DNA of 64,000 nt from Portulaca oleracea (GCA_029582165.1 CM055889.1:14874841-14938840); one strand, 5' to 3'; positions 11,383 through 22,897 are shown, counted from the stretch's first letter. Numbers and translations are program-made. Notes: generated by a model from the sequence alone, not told the origin.

Positions 11383-12256
11383 TCTAAAACATGATTTATT
11401 AAAGTCCAAAAATCTAAGAAAAATTTAATAAGGAAAATAGTTTTTTACCCATGGGAGGGTCAAATAGTGAGCTTAAGGCTCAGTCGAATTTATGGGTAAC
11501 TCCAATTTACTACGATTTACCAGTTTTTACTTAAATATATCAAAATCTATCAAAATTAACCAAATTTAAAAACAAAGAAAATTCCATTTTGATATATTAA
11601 TATAAATTTGTCAAAAATTACTAAAAGTCACCAAAATTTAATTTTTATCCAACCGCTTTTTACCCTGAATTTGACAAGATCAAGCCAACTAAGGGCATGC
11701 AAAGAGGGATAGACATTAACATAAACAATTATGTTGACGATATGCGCCGGGGGGGGGGGGGGGGAAGGCGGGAACAGAGAGGGGGTTTGTTGGGGTACAG
11801 TGCAAGCCTTGTTCCTTTTTGTTAAAGGGGGAAAAAAATAAAAATAATGAGGAGGGTGGACTTAAAAAGGGAGGGCGGTGACCGACTGGTGTCAGTGGAG
11901 CAGCAGGCCGTTGGGGTGTCCACAAAAATATACAAGGCAGGTAGCAGGTATCCAGCCTGGACTGGACTCACAACTCAGCATCAGCAGTTGATTGAGTAGC
12001 CTTGTCTTTCCCGCCCCTTTCCCCACGCAATTTCACTGCTCCAACCCTCTCTTGTCGTTTTCTCCACCTCTTCTTTCTCTACTCTAGCTAAACATCACAC
12101 CAATCATATTCTCCATTTTCCATTCTCTACTTTCTTTTTATTCTAATTTTAATTCACCTTAATCTCAAAAAAAATATTACTCATTCCCATTCATACAGTA
12201 TATATTAATTGTCATTTGACTGTAACATTATTCAAATAATCTGTTATGGTTTTTGG
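11383..12256. other. Intergenic with a 16-G run
   Basis: There is a G homopolymer at 11749-11764, then GC-richer sequence to about 12010 and a pyrimidine-rich stretch at 12060-12140. The minus ORF at 11716-11925 is the complement of the G run (proline-rich) and is not supported as a gene. Confidence 0.5.
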
Positions 12257-12559
12257 CCACAAATAATCCGTGTTAAAGGGCTTGTGACTGGAAATAATTC
12301 AAAGTGACTTTTCGACTATTGGTAGTCTATACTTTTTCACTATTTTTTTCTAGCGGTCCATAATCAATTTTCGGTATTGGAAAGCTGACATGACGACCCA
12401 AAAAAAAGGAAATTTTCGGTCGTCACATCAACTTTCCGGCGCCGAAAGTTGATTTTGGACTGTTATGAGAAAATAGTGAAAAACTACAAATTGCTAGTGG
12501 CCGAAAAGTCACTTCGGATGATTCCTAGTCACAAACTCTTCAGTACGGATTATTTGTGG
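12257..12559. mobile_element. Foldback MITE, 303 bp
   Basis: Nearly the whole element is one imperfect palindrome. The left end is ccacaaataatccgtgttaa and the right end, inverted, is ccacaaataatccgtactga. The arms run about 140 bp each and meet near the ggcgccgaaagttgat region. No ORF, and the target duplication is not resolved. Confidence 0.8.
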
Positions 12560-13350
12560 ATAAAATAAATTCTAAAAAATTATAATTTATATAACTATCA
12601 TATTTGTGGTTAAATTTTTTTAAAATTTAACTGCATAATTTTTAAAGACGACAGTTAATATGAAAATAGGGGAGCAATTCAATTTAAATGTATTTAAAAA
12701 TAATGTTACATTTGAATCATTATTTAGTATTAATATATGTGTTCTCAAAAAATAATTTTAGTGATAAATAATTTCAAGATAAAATGTTAATTTTGATACG
12801 TTTTAGTTGAAAAGTTTTTCAAAAAATCTAAAAGTTTCAAAATATTTATTAATTTGAATGTTATACATGCTTCCGTACTCCAAATATTGATAACAAATTA
12901 TAAAAACTGTTGTATATATTTGGTAAAACCTTATAAAAACTGTTGTCTCCAAATATTGATAACAAATTAACGGTCATTTGGAACGACGGTTTAGTTTCCC
13001 ATCAGTAGTTGGATCCAGGCTGTAATTGGGTCAAATGTTTATCCAAAAAATCCCAACTCCTGAATTCATCGGCTCCTCCTAATCCCCAACTTCCATAACC
13101 GTAATTCAGAGATTATCGCTAACTATCTCGGCAACCCCTGCCTTGGAAGGAATTGATGATATTGGCGTGTCCAATATTTTTAGTCCGTTTTTAAATTTAA
13201 ATGTCTGAGTAATAATAAACACAAATCCACCAGCACTAATTACGTGGCTACGCGTGGCCCCCCCTTCCAGCTGTCTTCCTTCAACTCCTTTCCTCTTTAC
13301 CGGGTATTACCCGTCGCCTCCCTTCCTTGAAACCTGCCTCTTCCCCTTCC
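12560..13350. other. Upstream region of the MYB gene
   Basis: AT-rich with a direct repeat (aaaactgttgt..ccaaatattgataacaaatta near 12880-12910 and 12930-12970), becoming GC-richer from about 13240. Probably contains the MYB promoter; I cannot assign individual cis-elements with confidence. Confidence 0.4.
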
Positions 13351-13356
13351 CCCCCT

Positions 13357-13363
13357 TTATATA
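13357..13363 (+). promoter_or_regulatory. TATA box of the MYB gene
   Basis: TTATATA about 140 bp before the chosen ATG, followed by a CT-rich stretch (ctctccctctcctcttcctc) typical of plant core promoters and leaders. The start site is probably near 13385-13400, giving a leader of about 100 bases with no upstream ATG. Confidence 0.6.
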
Positions 13364-13458
13364 CCTCTCCCTCTCCTCTTCCTCACAAACCCTTCTCTCT
13401 TTCTTTCTCTGCGCTGCGGAGACCATCCAATCTTACTTACCCATCCAGCTTCTTCACA

Positions 13459-13491
13459 TTAGGGTTAGGGTTAGGGTTAGGGTTAGGGTTT
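13459..13491 (+). repeat. (TTAGGG)5 telomere-like repeat in the MYB leader
   Basis: Five perfect TTAGGG units followed by TTT, ending ten bases before the ATG. The complement contains the plant telo-box AAACCCTA. The hexamer differs from the usual plant telomere heptamer TTTAGGG, so it is not a captured telomere. Its position in the 5' leader fits a regulatory telo-box. Confidence 0.8.
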
Positions 13492-13500
13492 GGGGGGGCG

Positions 13501-14205
13501 ATGGACAAGAAGGCGGCGGATCGGATTAAAGGACCATGGAGTCCAGACGAGGATAAACTATTGAGGGAGCTGGTGCAATGCCATGGCGCTCGTAACTGGT
13601 CGATCATAAGCAAATCCATTCCAGGAAGGTCCGGGAAATCTTGCCGTCTCCGGTGGTGCAACCAGCTCTCGCCGGAGGTGGAGCACCGTCCCTTCTCCCC
13701 CGAAGAAGACGCGATCATCATCGAGGCACACGCTAAGCACGGCAACAAGTGGGCCACCATTGCTCGCCTCCTCAACGGCCGCACCGACAACGCAATCAAG
13801 AACCACTGGAACTCCACTCTCAAGCGCAAGTTCTCCTCCATCGCCGCCGATTCTCTTTCTTCCGGAGATCCACGGCCGGAGAAGAGGCACGAGCACTCTC
13901 CTCCGGCGAGCCCATCGGTCTCCGACGTCAGCGATTCTGGAGCTCCGGCGGCGGAGGAGAGGGAGAACGACCCCATGACTGCACTGACTCTGTGCTTGCC
14001 TGGGATTGAAACCCTCGTTGATCGTCCGAGTGGGAATGAAGAGTCGGAATCGGAGGGCAGAGCTGCTGAGAAAACAACGGTGAAGGAAACGATGTCGTTC
14101 GGTCCTGAGTTGATGGCTGTGATGCAGGAGATGATTCGGAAGGAGGTCAGGAATTACATGACGGACAAGTCTGATAAGAGAAACCGCAGGATTCTCGATG
14201 GCTAA
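13501..14205 (+). CDS. R2R3-MYB transcription factor, subgroup 22 (MYB44/70/73/77-like)
   Basis: A 234-residue nuclear DNA-binding protein. The R2 repeat (about 10-58) has the three spaced tryptophans in KGPW, RNW and RLRW. R3 (about 61-110) has the usual Phe in place of its first Trp, then NKW and NHW. Downstream are the subgroup-22 signatures SPxx[15 protein letters not shown] and, near the C-terminus, [18 protein letters not shown]. Subgroup 22 members act in abscisic acid, auxin and stress responses and are intronless, as here. I chose the ATG at 13501 over the longer frame from 13327 because the MYB domain begins eight codons later and the upstream part is leader (TATA at 13357, telo-box at 13459). 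It is shorter than typical members (about 300 residues), mainly in the linker after R3. The ORF is intact. Confidence 0.95.
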   Translation: MDKKAADRIKGPWSPDEDKLLRELVQCHGARNWSIISKSIPGRSGKSCRLRWCNQLSPEVEHRPFSPEEDAIIIEAHAKHGNKWATIARLLNGRTDNAIKNHWNSTLKRKFSSIAADSLSSGDPRPEKRHEHSPPASPSVSDVSDSGAPAAEERENDPMTALTLCLPGIETLVDRPSGNEESESEGRAAEKTTVKETMSFGPELMAVMQEMIRKEVRNYMTDKSDKRNRRILDG

Positions 14206-15352
14206 TTGAAACGCTGTCGTGTATTGATTTTGGATCGGCAAAACGCATCGCATTGATGTGGGTGCGAAGTAGGAATGAATATATGCAGACTGCGGTACTG
14301 CAGCATTCATTAGCTAGAGGATGAATAGAGGAGGAGGAGGAGGAGAGAAAAAAAAATGATTCAGAAATTTCCCTTATTTTGTTAATTTCTCCGTAGTATG
14401 ATCTCATAAGAAAGAAAAAAAAAAGGAAAAATTGCTCCATCTTTTTACTGTACAGAGAGACAGAGGTAGGAGTAGCAGCAATCGTAGACGGGAGAAGGTA
14501 AAATCGAATTACGGCCCGGGAGGAGGGGTTAAAGGGGGAGAAAAAAAGAAATTGAATTAATTAATTAAAATTTATGCTAAAAGTTTATTTTTAGCATTAG
14601 TATTTGTTTTGTGAGAAACTGAAAACTGCCAAATCTCGATGGAGTAGTACGGAAAATGTACGGTACGGGTGCAATTGTTGTACAATTACTGGATAGTACG
14701 ACTTTAAACTTTGAAGGCGAGTGAGGGTAATTTGGTACATTTTGCTTGGAATAAATAGGTAGCTTAAACGGTATCTGGCTTTGAGCGGTTGGGCCTCGCC
14801 TATATTTGATTGGGTACCCTATTTAATTTGGTTTTTCAGCCCAAATGATTAATTATAAATAGGGATGGGAATGGGTGGAATGGAGTTCCAGCTTTGACCA
14901 CAAAATGACTTGGATGTACCATCTTTTTTGGAAAGGATCATGATAACTATCTTAAGTTATTCATATTTCACATTTTTATAACTTTTATTAATATTTTTTT
15001 AAATAATTATATATATTTATAAATTATAATATAATACTTGTTAGGTAGGTGAAAAAATATAATAATAGCTTACTTTTATCAATCATAGTAGAAAATCCAC
15101 ATTTTATACATAGTTTTATATTTATAAAATAAATATAAATAAATAATTATTTTTAAATTGTTTATAAGTTGTAGTAATCTTGAAAATGATGAAACATACC
15201 TTTAGAATGATTTAAATACACTTACATTTCACTTTATTAGTGATTTAGAAGAAATGCAAGATGGTTAAAAGTCATCTTGTATCAAGATGTTTATCATTTT
15301 CGTTTCGGAAAATAATTTCTAGAGCCTATAATCTCAGAAACGATTTCATATA
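14206..15352. other. MYB 3' flank and intergenic
   Basis: The 3' UTR probably extends a few hundred bases, with an aatgaatata signal near 14274 and an attaattaattaaaat block near 14557. A (gga)n tract lies at 14330-14345. No further coding frame. Confidence 0.5.
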
Positions 15353-15601
15353 CTACCTCCGTCGCAAAATATTTGTATTTTTATATAATTGTTTTGTCCC
15401 AAAATTATTTGTCCCATTTATAATTCCAATAAGTGTAATTCCTTTTTTTACCCCTATTTAATAGATTCATTTATCATTTTTTACAATTTCAACAACTATT
15501 ATCGATAATTTGGATAAATCACAAAATTTTCACCTCAATTCCCAATATACATTGGTCTTCTCAAGTTAGGTAGATGGATAAATAAAATGGGATGGAGGTA
15601 G
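15353..15601. mobile_element. Stowaway MITE 1
   Basis: A 249-bp element with ends ctacctccgtc and ggaggtag, flanked by TA on both sides (15351-15352 and 15602-15603). This is the Tc1/mariner-type Stowaway signature. It shares interior text (cccaatat.cattggtcttct) with the next element, so both belong to one family. Confidence 0.88.
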
Positions 15602-15831
15602 TACTTTTTTTTTGTAGTAATAATTTCTAGGAGGCGTATGACCTTTTAAATATACAATACACTATTTAATCTTTTATTTTTCATCATTTAAAAATTAAGT
15701 ATATTTAATTAGTGATTACAATTTGAGTTATAAAATGAAATAGATATGTGTTGTGCTTGATCTAAGATTGGTGTGTTTACATTAGTCAACTTTGTAAATT
15801 CGAAACTGAAGAACACTATATGTCCAACATA

Positions 15832-16094
15832 CTACCTCTGTCCCAAAATATTTGTTCTTTTATCTAACTTCTTTATCCCAAAATATTTGTCTCCTTTATA
15901 ATTCCAACAACTGTCATTACTTTCCTACCCCTAATTAATAAATTCATCTTTTCACTTTTTATAATTCGAACAACTATTATCTTAAATTAAAGTAGGGGCA
16001 TTTTGTGTCAGTTACAAACTTTTTATCTCAATTCCCAATATGCATTGGTCTTCTTAAATTAGGTAAATGAACAAATATAATGAGACGGAGGTAG
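15832..16094. mobile_element. Stowaway MITE 2
   Basis: A 263-bp element with ends ctacctctgtccca and gagacggaggtag, with TA target duplications at 15830-15831 and 16095-16096. Same family and same orientation as the copy at 15353-15601. Confidence 0.88.
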
Positions 16095-17189
16095 TAATTA
16101 TGTTCAGATATCTCTACTTAAGTTTAATTATATTTGAGCTATAATAGTAGATTGTGATAACTAATACATACCATTAAGGTCATTACTCATTAGAAAGAGT
16201 TAATAATGTTTATTTTAACTAGTTTGTATAAAAATCTCAAAAAAAAAATCCTATTTTTGGAGAAAAAGTCCTTGTTGTAAACTCTTTTCTATAAATATAA
16301 AAAGTTAGTACCCCTTTTCATAGGTTTCTATTAAAATAGGGGTCTTGATAATTATTAAAACATAAACAAAGCGACTTCAAAACTAATTTTCAAAATATGG
16401 GGTTCTAGAAATCATTTCTCTTAAATAAATTAAATGGATAGCTCCAAGTCATTTTTTGGAGTTGTGAGTTGTGAGTTGTGACAGATTAAAGCCTTAGCTC
16501 GGCTCGTAAGTTATTTTGTAGATTTTGCTCGTAAGCTATTTTGTATATTTGGCTCGGCTCCTAAGCTATTTTGTGAACTTGACTCGACTGGCGAGCTTAC
16601 CTAGTCTAAAAACTTATGTTTATAGTTTGACAAGGAGTTTCAATGACCACGTACTTTATTTTTTGACACTTATTTTTGTTAACCCACAAACCAAACAAAT
16701 AAAATGTGATTTTTAAAATAGAAAATAATAAAAGTCTGAGGGTTTATAGCGAATCCATAAAATGATGCTCAAATAAGAATCATAGGACAAAATGACAAAC
16801 GAATATATCAAATGGAAATGATATATGGTTATGGGTTACACTCATATCATATTTAAAGGAATAAAACATATGTTGCTACTTACTATAATGAAGTAATTGA
16901 GTTTTTACTATTGTATCATCAAATTAACATATATTATCTTATTTTTCTTGCGGGCAAACCATATAAGCTTCACAAGCGGAACTGTAAAATAAAACTTGGA
17001 TGCCGCAAGGCGATGTTAAGAGAAATCTTTTTCATTAATATAAAGAATCATATCTAATTAATTTGGATACACCATAAAACTTTTACTATTACCTTTTGTA
17101 ACTGTAAAATATGATTTACCTTATTAAAAATAAAACACTTTCGTCTTAGCTCAATTTTTTTATTACTCCTTCAAAAAATGACTAATAGG
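16095..17189. other. Intergenic with a short tandem repeat
   Basis: At 16495-16600 there are three imperfect copies of a 30-bp unit containing gctcg..taagctattttgta. Otherwise AT-rich DNA without a gene. Confidence 0.5.
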
Positions 17190-17554
17190 TATCTATATTT
17201 TGATGTAATTATTTTAAGGGCCCTATATTTTGACAAATTATTATGGGGTGACTTATCTTTGCGGTAATTATTCATTGGGGACATTTCGACCAATTTTTCG
17301 ATCTAAAGATGCGCGAAACAATGGTTTTTGTAGTTAAGGTTGTTTTAGTTGAAGTCAACTATCATTTTAGGCCTTAATATTTAGGTCTGGTCAAAGATAC
17401 ATAACCTAATCAACAATAAATACTGCAATTAATACTTTGTTGGCCAGAAAATAGATCGAAATGTTGCAAAAAATAATTACAATAAAGATAATGTCACCCA
17501 ACAATTATTTATCAAAATATAGGGCCCTTGAAATAATTATATCAAAATATGAGA
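17190..17554. mobile_element. Foldback element, arms about 100 bp
   Basis: The left arm (tattttgatgtaattatttt, then aagggccctatattttga) is mirrored at the right (inverted tattttgatataattatttc, then aagggccctatattttga). The two arms share agggccctatattttga exactly. The middle (about 17290-17450) is unique. No ORF. Confidence 0.75.
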
Positions 17555-18429
17555 ACTCTTTTGTCGTTTTATTATTCCTTTCTTACGGTTAAAATTGATT
17601 CTTTTTTACGATTTATTAGGATTGGATAGTGTAATGTAGTGGATAGTGTAATGTAGTGACGTTGATAGCGTAGATGAAATTTTTGATTTCATCAAATCTA
17701 CCTATAACAGTATAATAGACAAATTACAATTCCTTTACATTATTTAGCATTTCCTTTACGTTACTTAGCATCTGCAATTTGTACTTTAATCTCTGGAGAT
17801 TATTGGGGCATGAAAAGTTCAATGGTAAATGATAAATATGGTAAATGTTCTTTTTGATAAGTTTTGATAAATTTCGACAACTTTCAATAACTTTCAGTTT
17901 GTATGCAACAAAATGTTATTTTTGTTAGCCACAGTAAGTTTTGATAATTTTTAGTTAATTATGATAACTTTTGGTAAGCTTTTACTGTCACCTATTTACC
18001 ATCCAATGTTCAGTGAGAAAATGTTGCAATATCACTAGAAAAAGGACACATTATTATTAGTTTTTAGATGCACATATCACATATGCATTATGAACATTAT
18101 AGTGCTGTCATTTAATTTGGCAATCAAATTTAAAAAATGAAAAAGAAACTAAAAATTTTGGAATTTAAGAGGGAGAGTGTTTTACTTTTAGTAAGGTAAG
18201 TCTATACTTAGAAAAGGTAAGTATATTTACAAAAAGTTTAAATACACATAATTTTGGATAATTGAAAAAGCTACAAATTGCGAATTTAGTTTTCATTTTT
18301 TCATTCAATAAAAATATTATATACAGAAAAGAAAGCCCAGATTGTATATGAGCAAAAGACATTAGCATATATCTAACTCTGAAGCTTACCAGCAAATAAA
18401 ATGAACACAATATACACCTAGGTTAACAT
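17555..18429. other. Intergenic
   Basis: AT-rich; aacttttgata-type words recur at 17850-17990. The 81-residue minus ORF at 18165-18410 has no recognisable features and is not called. Confidence 0.45.
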
Positions 18430-18813
18430 TTTATTGCTGAATAGGAGCAAAAGGCGATGCAACTTAACCCAATCTGGGAGCAAACAAACTTAGTCATTAG
18501 CGTTGTAATGACCAAGTGAACATTTTAGTGAATTTGCCCATTTCATCTCCTTCGATGCAATCGCCATAGCTGGGACTGCAACAACTATAGCATGCAAGCT
18601 AAATTGTGTCGGGTACTACTGGCCATGGAAACATGAATAAAGCATGGATGGGACTACGAAAAATATATGGGAATCTTTTATAACGCATGGGACATTAACA
18701 ATTGTTGAGTTGCTCTGCAGAAATTAACAATTGAAAGCAAAGATCGAAAATCAACATAAGCTAAGGCAAGACAACACCACCGACAGTTGCAGTCCTACCA
18801 TTGTAAATCAGCC

Positions 18814-20906
18814 TCAAAGATTTCTTCGACACAGCTGACTTGCCAACTGATCAGCAGCTGCCACGGCACAGGATGCAGCTCCAATTGAGCCTTCATATCT
18901 GTGAAACACAATGCAAACATGTGCAATGTTCATGTTATGATAGGCAATGCCAGCCAAGTGACTCAACGCTGGTGTTGAAATACAAACAAAAGGAGGCGGG
19001 GATGTTATACTGACGTAGCAACTAAGAGAAATGCTTCTGTTTGCATCGCCACCACACCCTCACCAGAAGGCTAAGCCGTGTTCATGCACCTGGCATGAAA
19101 CCACTTCGCATGAATCGATGTCACCAGATCTGCATCACAAATTGGCAAAGGGAGGAAAAGGTCTTATCGAGTGGTGGATAACAAGGCGAAACTCTTGAGC
19201 CATCACAATGGCATCCTTAGTAGGGGTGGGCATAACAGGTTAACCGCATATGCGGTTAACCGCTTTTGAGGTTTTTGGATTTTAAAAACCTAAACCGCAA
19301 CCGCAATATGCGGTTAACCGCTTTTGAAATCTGGAAACCTAAACCAAACCTCGAAACCGCAATTTAGAAGCGGTGCCGGTTAACGGCTTTTAAAATCTGA
19401 AAGTTTACCCGGTTAACATACACGGTTTATGATTAACCGATTTCTTGGAAATTTACAAAAACATTTATGCAAATAAATGCAATCATATTACTAATAAATT
19501 CATATTTCGATACGACGATACGCGGTTAAATTAAATTCATATTACTAATAAATTCATTTTTTTTCAACTTAATTGAGAGCGGTTAACCGCGGTTAACCGT
19601 TTCATGAAAATCCAAAACCTAAACCTAAACCGCTTATAGCGGTTTGGTTAACCTAAACCGCTTTTATGCAAAAATCAATTCGGTTAACCCCATTTTACGG
19701 TTTGGTTTATGCGGTTTTGCGGTTCAATTTGCGGTTTAGGTTTATGGTGCCCACCCCTAATCCTTAGGCATATTTGTCTTGGAGGAGTTTATATGGAAAG
19801 AACAAAAGTCATTTGGGGATGTGAGATCATTAGATATGCCCAGTGCTGTCAAGAAATGATGATCTCATCCGAACAAGTTTACAAGTGGAAAAACATAGCT
19901 CAGTCACCAAGGAAAAAAAAAAGGCTTCCTCCAGATTTTCAGTCAGATTATTATTGTCCCCAAAAGCCATCAAATCGAATGAAAATTTCTAAGAAAGAAG
20001 TATTGCAGGAAAGATTTCATCAATGTGAAAAGACCGGAAGTACAGCATCAGCATACTCACATTCATTACGCCCCAATAGGAAAGTCTCTGTCTGCAGCTT
20101 GTTGCGCTTAACAAAACTAACAAACTGATTTATTTCAATAGGATCTGCCTTTGTTCCAGCTTGCTCTGCACTGCAAAAGCCACATATAAATGATCAGACT
20201 CCTAGTCCTAGATGCGTTTACAAAAGCTAAGTATGGTGTTTCAGGAGAAAAGAACAGTGGGACAAAGCAACATGAATAAATAAGTTTTTGCTTCTAAAAT
20301 AAAAAACTAAAAAAGGGTTTTGCTTTGATCACATGAGGCAGGATATTTGATGACTTTTCCATGCCAGAGATAGTTCATCGCATAAGTTTGGTGAACAAAT
20401 GGCAGCAACTAGCAAGTTTTTCTTAGTAAAGGAAGCAAGGATAACAAATGCAAAGATACTATACTAGAGTATGAGAAGCAAGAGGGACATCGGAGAAGGC
20501 AAGAGAAAAACAATGTACAGCTGAAGATCCGTTGATGAGACTTATCAAAGAAAGCAAAAACCATCATCATCAAGTCCTTTTAATAGCATTGCACGACCAC
20601 AGAAAACTCTCAAAGTAAACACAAGAGTTAAACAAATGAAGAAAAAAAAACAGAAGTTGTGTATCTCTTACATGGTAGATAATAGGCGCGAGGGATCAGT
20701 TGGATCATAGTTGATAAGAACAGCTTGCTTTATCGGTTGACCTTCGAGGGGAGAATATAAACTAAAGATTACTCACATCTTGTGCGTTGAAGTTAAACTG
20801 AGAACACCATTCTAAATCCAAGGATATACCCAAGTAGCTCACCATCAAGTCCAACATTTTCTGGTGCCCATTTTTCCCACAATTTATGGACAACACTCCA
20901 ATCCAT
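18814..20906 (-). pseudogene. Five-exon gene with one in-frame stop, family not identified
   Basis: I infer five minus-strand coding exons from matching splice sites and phases: 20843-20906 (ATG start, MDWSVVHKLWEKWAPENVG), 20672-20741 (QPIKQAVLINYDPTDPSRLL), 20061-20170 (AEQAGTKADPIEINQFVSF), 19015-19129 (LVTSIHAKWFHARCMNTA, stop, then GEGVVAMQTEAFLLVA) and 18814-18898 (YEGSIGAASCAVAAADQLAS). Each junction has GT/AG and phase continuity, giving 147 codons. Codon 101 is TAG (19071-19073), so the product would be truncated. The sequence looks like a conserved plant protein, but I cannot name it. A hAT element occupies the intron between exons 3 and 4. An AATAAA signal on this strand lies near 18430-18435. 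The single stop could be a young null allele or a sequence error. Confidence 0.7.
19221..19759. mobile_element. hAT non-autonomous element in an intron
   Basis: A 539-bp element with ends TAGGGGTGGGCA and, inverted, TAGGGGTGGGCA, and a perfect 8-bp target duplication atccttag (19213-19220 and 19760-19767). The interior carries many gcggttaaccgc-type palindromic motifs, the subterminal repeat pattern expected of hAT elements. No transposase. It sits in the third intron of the minus-strand gene. Confidence 0.92.
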
Positions 20907-21242
20907 TCTGAATAGTAACAATGACAGAAAGAATAGCACAACATGAGTACAAAGATCAATGCTAACCAATTTGCCATCAGCTAAACATGCACAATGCAAT
21001 AGATTAACTTCAACTCAAGATTTCCCCACTCGTACCAAGTATCTGACCCCCCTCCCACCCACCCAACCAAAAAAAAAAAAAAAAAAAAACCTCCACTTCT
21101 ACAAGCTCATAACCCTAGTAACCTGTTATAGCAAAAAATATTATCAAAATCAACAAATCCCTCTTCACTGTAAAAATTAACTTGCTTTCTCCCAAAAAAA
21201 TGCATGATTTCAGCCACTGGGTACTTTACATGTCGTTGCTAT

Positions 21243-21509
21243 AGCAATTACATATATACACTTAATGGGCAACTGAGTCCCGTAATCACAAGCTGATGAT
21301 GAAGTTTCAGGTTATCTTTCAAAGCTTACATTTTTCATTCTTTCTAAACCATGATTTGTGACTGGGAACAGAACCCTAGCAATTACATATACACTTAAGG
21401 GCAACTGAGTCCCGTAATCACAAGCTGATGATGAAATTTCAGGTTATCTTTCAAAGCTTACATTTTTCATTCTTTCCAAACCATGATTTGTGACTAGGAA
21501 ACAGAACCC
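21243..21509. repeat. Tandem duplication, unit about 135 bp
   Basis: Two consecutive copies, 21243-21377 and 21378-21509, each starting agcaattacatata and ending with gatttgtgact.gg..acagaaccc. They differ by a few substitutions and short indels. Located in the long first intron of the minus-strand gene. Confidence 0.9.
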
Positions 21510-22560
21510 ACAAAAGAATAGTATCAATTTGAATTTGCTCTAAATGGAAATAACATTTGGAACAAGCTTAGAAATTTATGATTATCTGGTAGCCTGTTAA
21601 TAAGAAAACTGGATTATGAGGTCAGAACATGGAATACCAAATACTTTAGCACCCTGCTAAGGCTTAAGGGTGTCCAATGGATTGATTAATAATATACCAG
21701 GCGACAGTAACTCACATATCCCAAGGTCAGGCCACCTTTCTCTGTCTCTCTCTAAATTGAACTATGACTATTTCGAGCATCAATGGAGGATCCAGTGGTG
21801 AATCTCAATCGAGCATCAGTCACCGTCACTCCCACTCTCTTTTGGTTTCTTTTCTACCTCCACTGCGTAGTAAAATTGAGTACTGAATTTCTGATTTCCA
21901 ATTTCTATTGATATACTCAATTTGGCTTGAGCAATTACGTTTTTAGTAAGGTTACTGAAATAATTGTTGAATCTATTGTAGGACTTGAATTATTGCTAAA
22001 ACAATGTCCACCAAATCGCTAGGCTTTCGATTGAGGGAATTCCCCCTGTTCTCTTTCATCTCAACACTTCCATATACTAATCTATATATTAAATTGTAGA
22101 ATGGGTCTCCGTAATTCTTTCCCTCCCCCAACTATGCACTATGATGCAATGGGTGTTAATAGCCATTGATTCTATCCAAATAAAATCTCAGCTGTTAGAT
22201 TAAAAAAATTAACCACCAATATGTGCAACTGACACTCTCCCTTATCTCTTTTGGGTGCAAGTGTAACTGCTTTCTAAACATGGCGGATCTCGACTTCCAA
22301 AATAGGGGGTCCACTTACACTAATAATCATCATATATTTGAAAAAGAAAATTACACAAACTGTCAAATACTTCAATAGTCCACTATCACTGACAGAAATT
22401 TTTCTTTTTGAGGCGTAGTATCGTAAAATTGAATTAGAACGATCCATATTATACCCAACACTTTGCTACACACTGACAAAACAACATACAAACACAAACA
22501 ACAATCACAAATCACAGCAAAATACTCAACATTCCCAAATCTATTTGCTAAACAATCACT

Positions 22561-22846
22561 AACAGTAATTTACTAAATAACAAAATGTTCAATAATTCAC
22601 AAACAAATCACAAATTATAAATTTCAATAATTTACCAATTACCAAATTGGAATGAAAAATCTGTAATTGAAAACCAATGACAGTCACAATAAACCCTAAG
22701 ATTGGAATGAAAAACCTCAATACTTTGTGACTCACTCATAGTAATTTACTAAATCAAAATTCGCAAATCACAAAATATTCAATTATTCACAAACAAATCA
22801 CAAATTATAAATTTCAATAATTTACCAAATTGGAATGAAAACATTA
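22561..22846. repeat. Direct repeat, two copies about 105 bp
   Basis: The block with gtaatttactaaa, caaaat.ttcaat.attcac and aaacaaatcacaaattataa occurs at about 22561-22666 and again at 22738-22846, with aaaccctaa words nearby. Intronic in the inferred minus-strand gene. Confidence 0.8.
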
Positions 22847-22897
22847 AAATTGAAATAGTTAATTGTAAACCCTAAAATTGAAAATCAGAGAACTCAC

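Noticed and set aside
13459..13491. Interstitial telomere or chromosome-end relic
   Set aside because: The plant telomere unit is TTTAGGG. Here five TTAGGG units lie inside a gene leader, which fits a telo-box better.
13437..14310. Long antisense ORFs over the MYB gene (179 and 250 residues)
   Set aside because: They are shadows of the GC-rich MYB coding sequence, with Pro/Asn repeats from the telomere-like tract and no domain or promoter.
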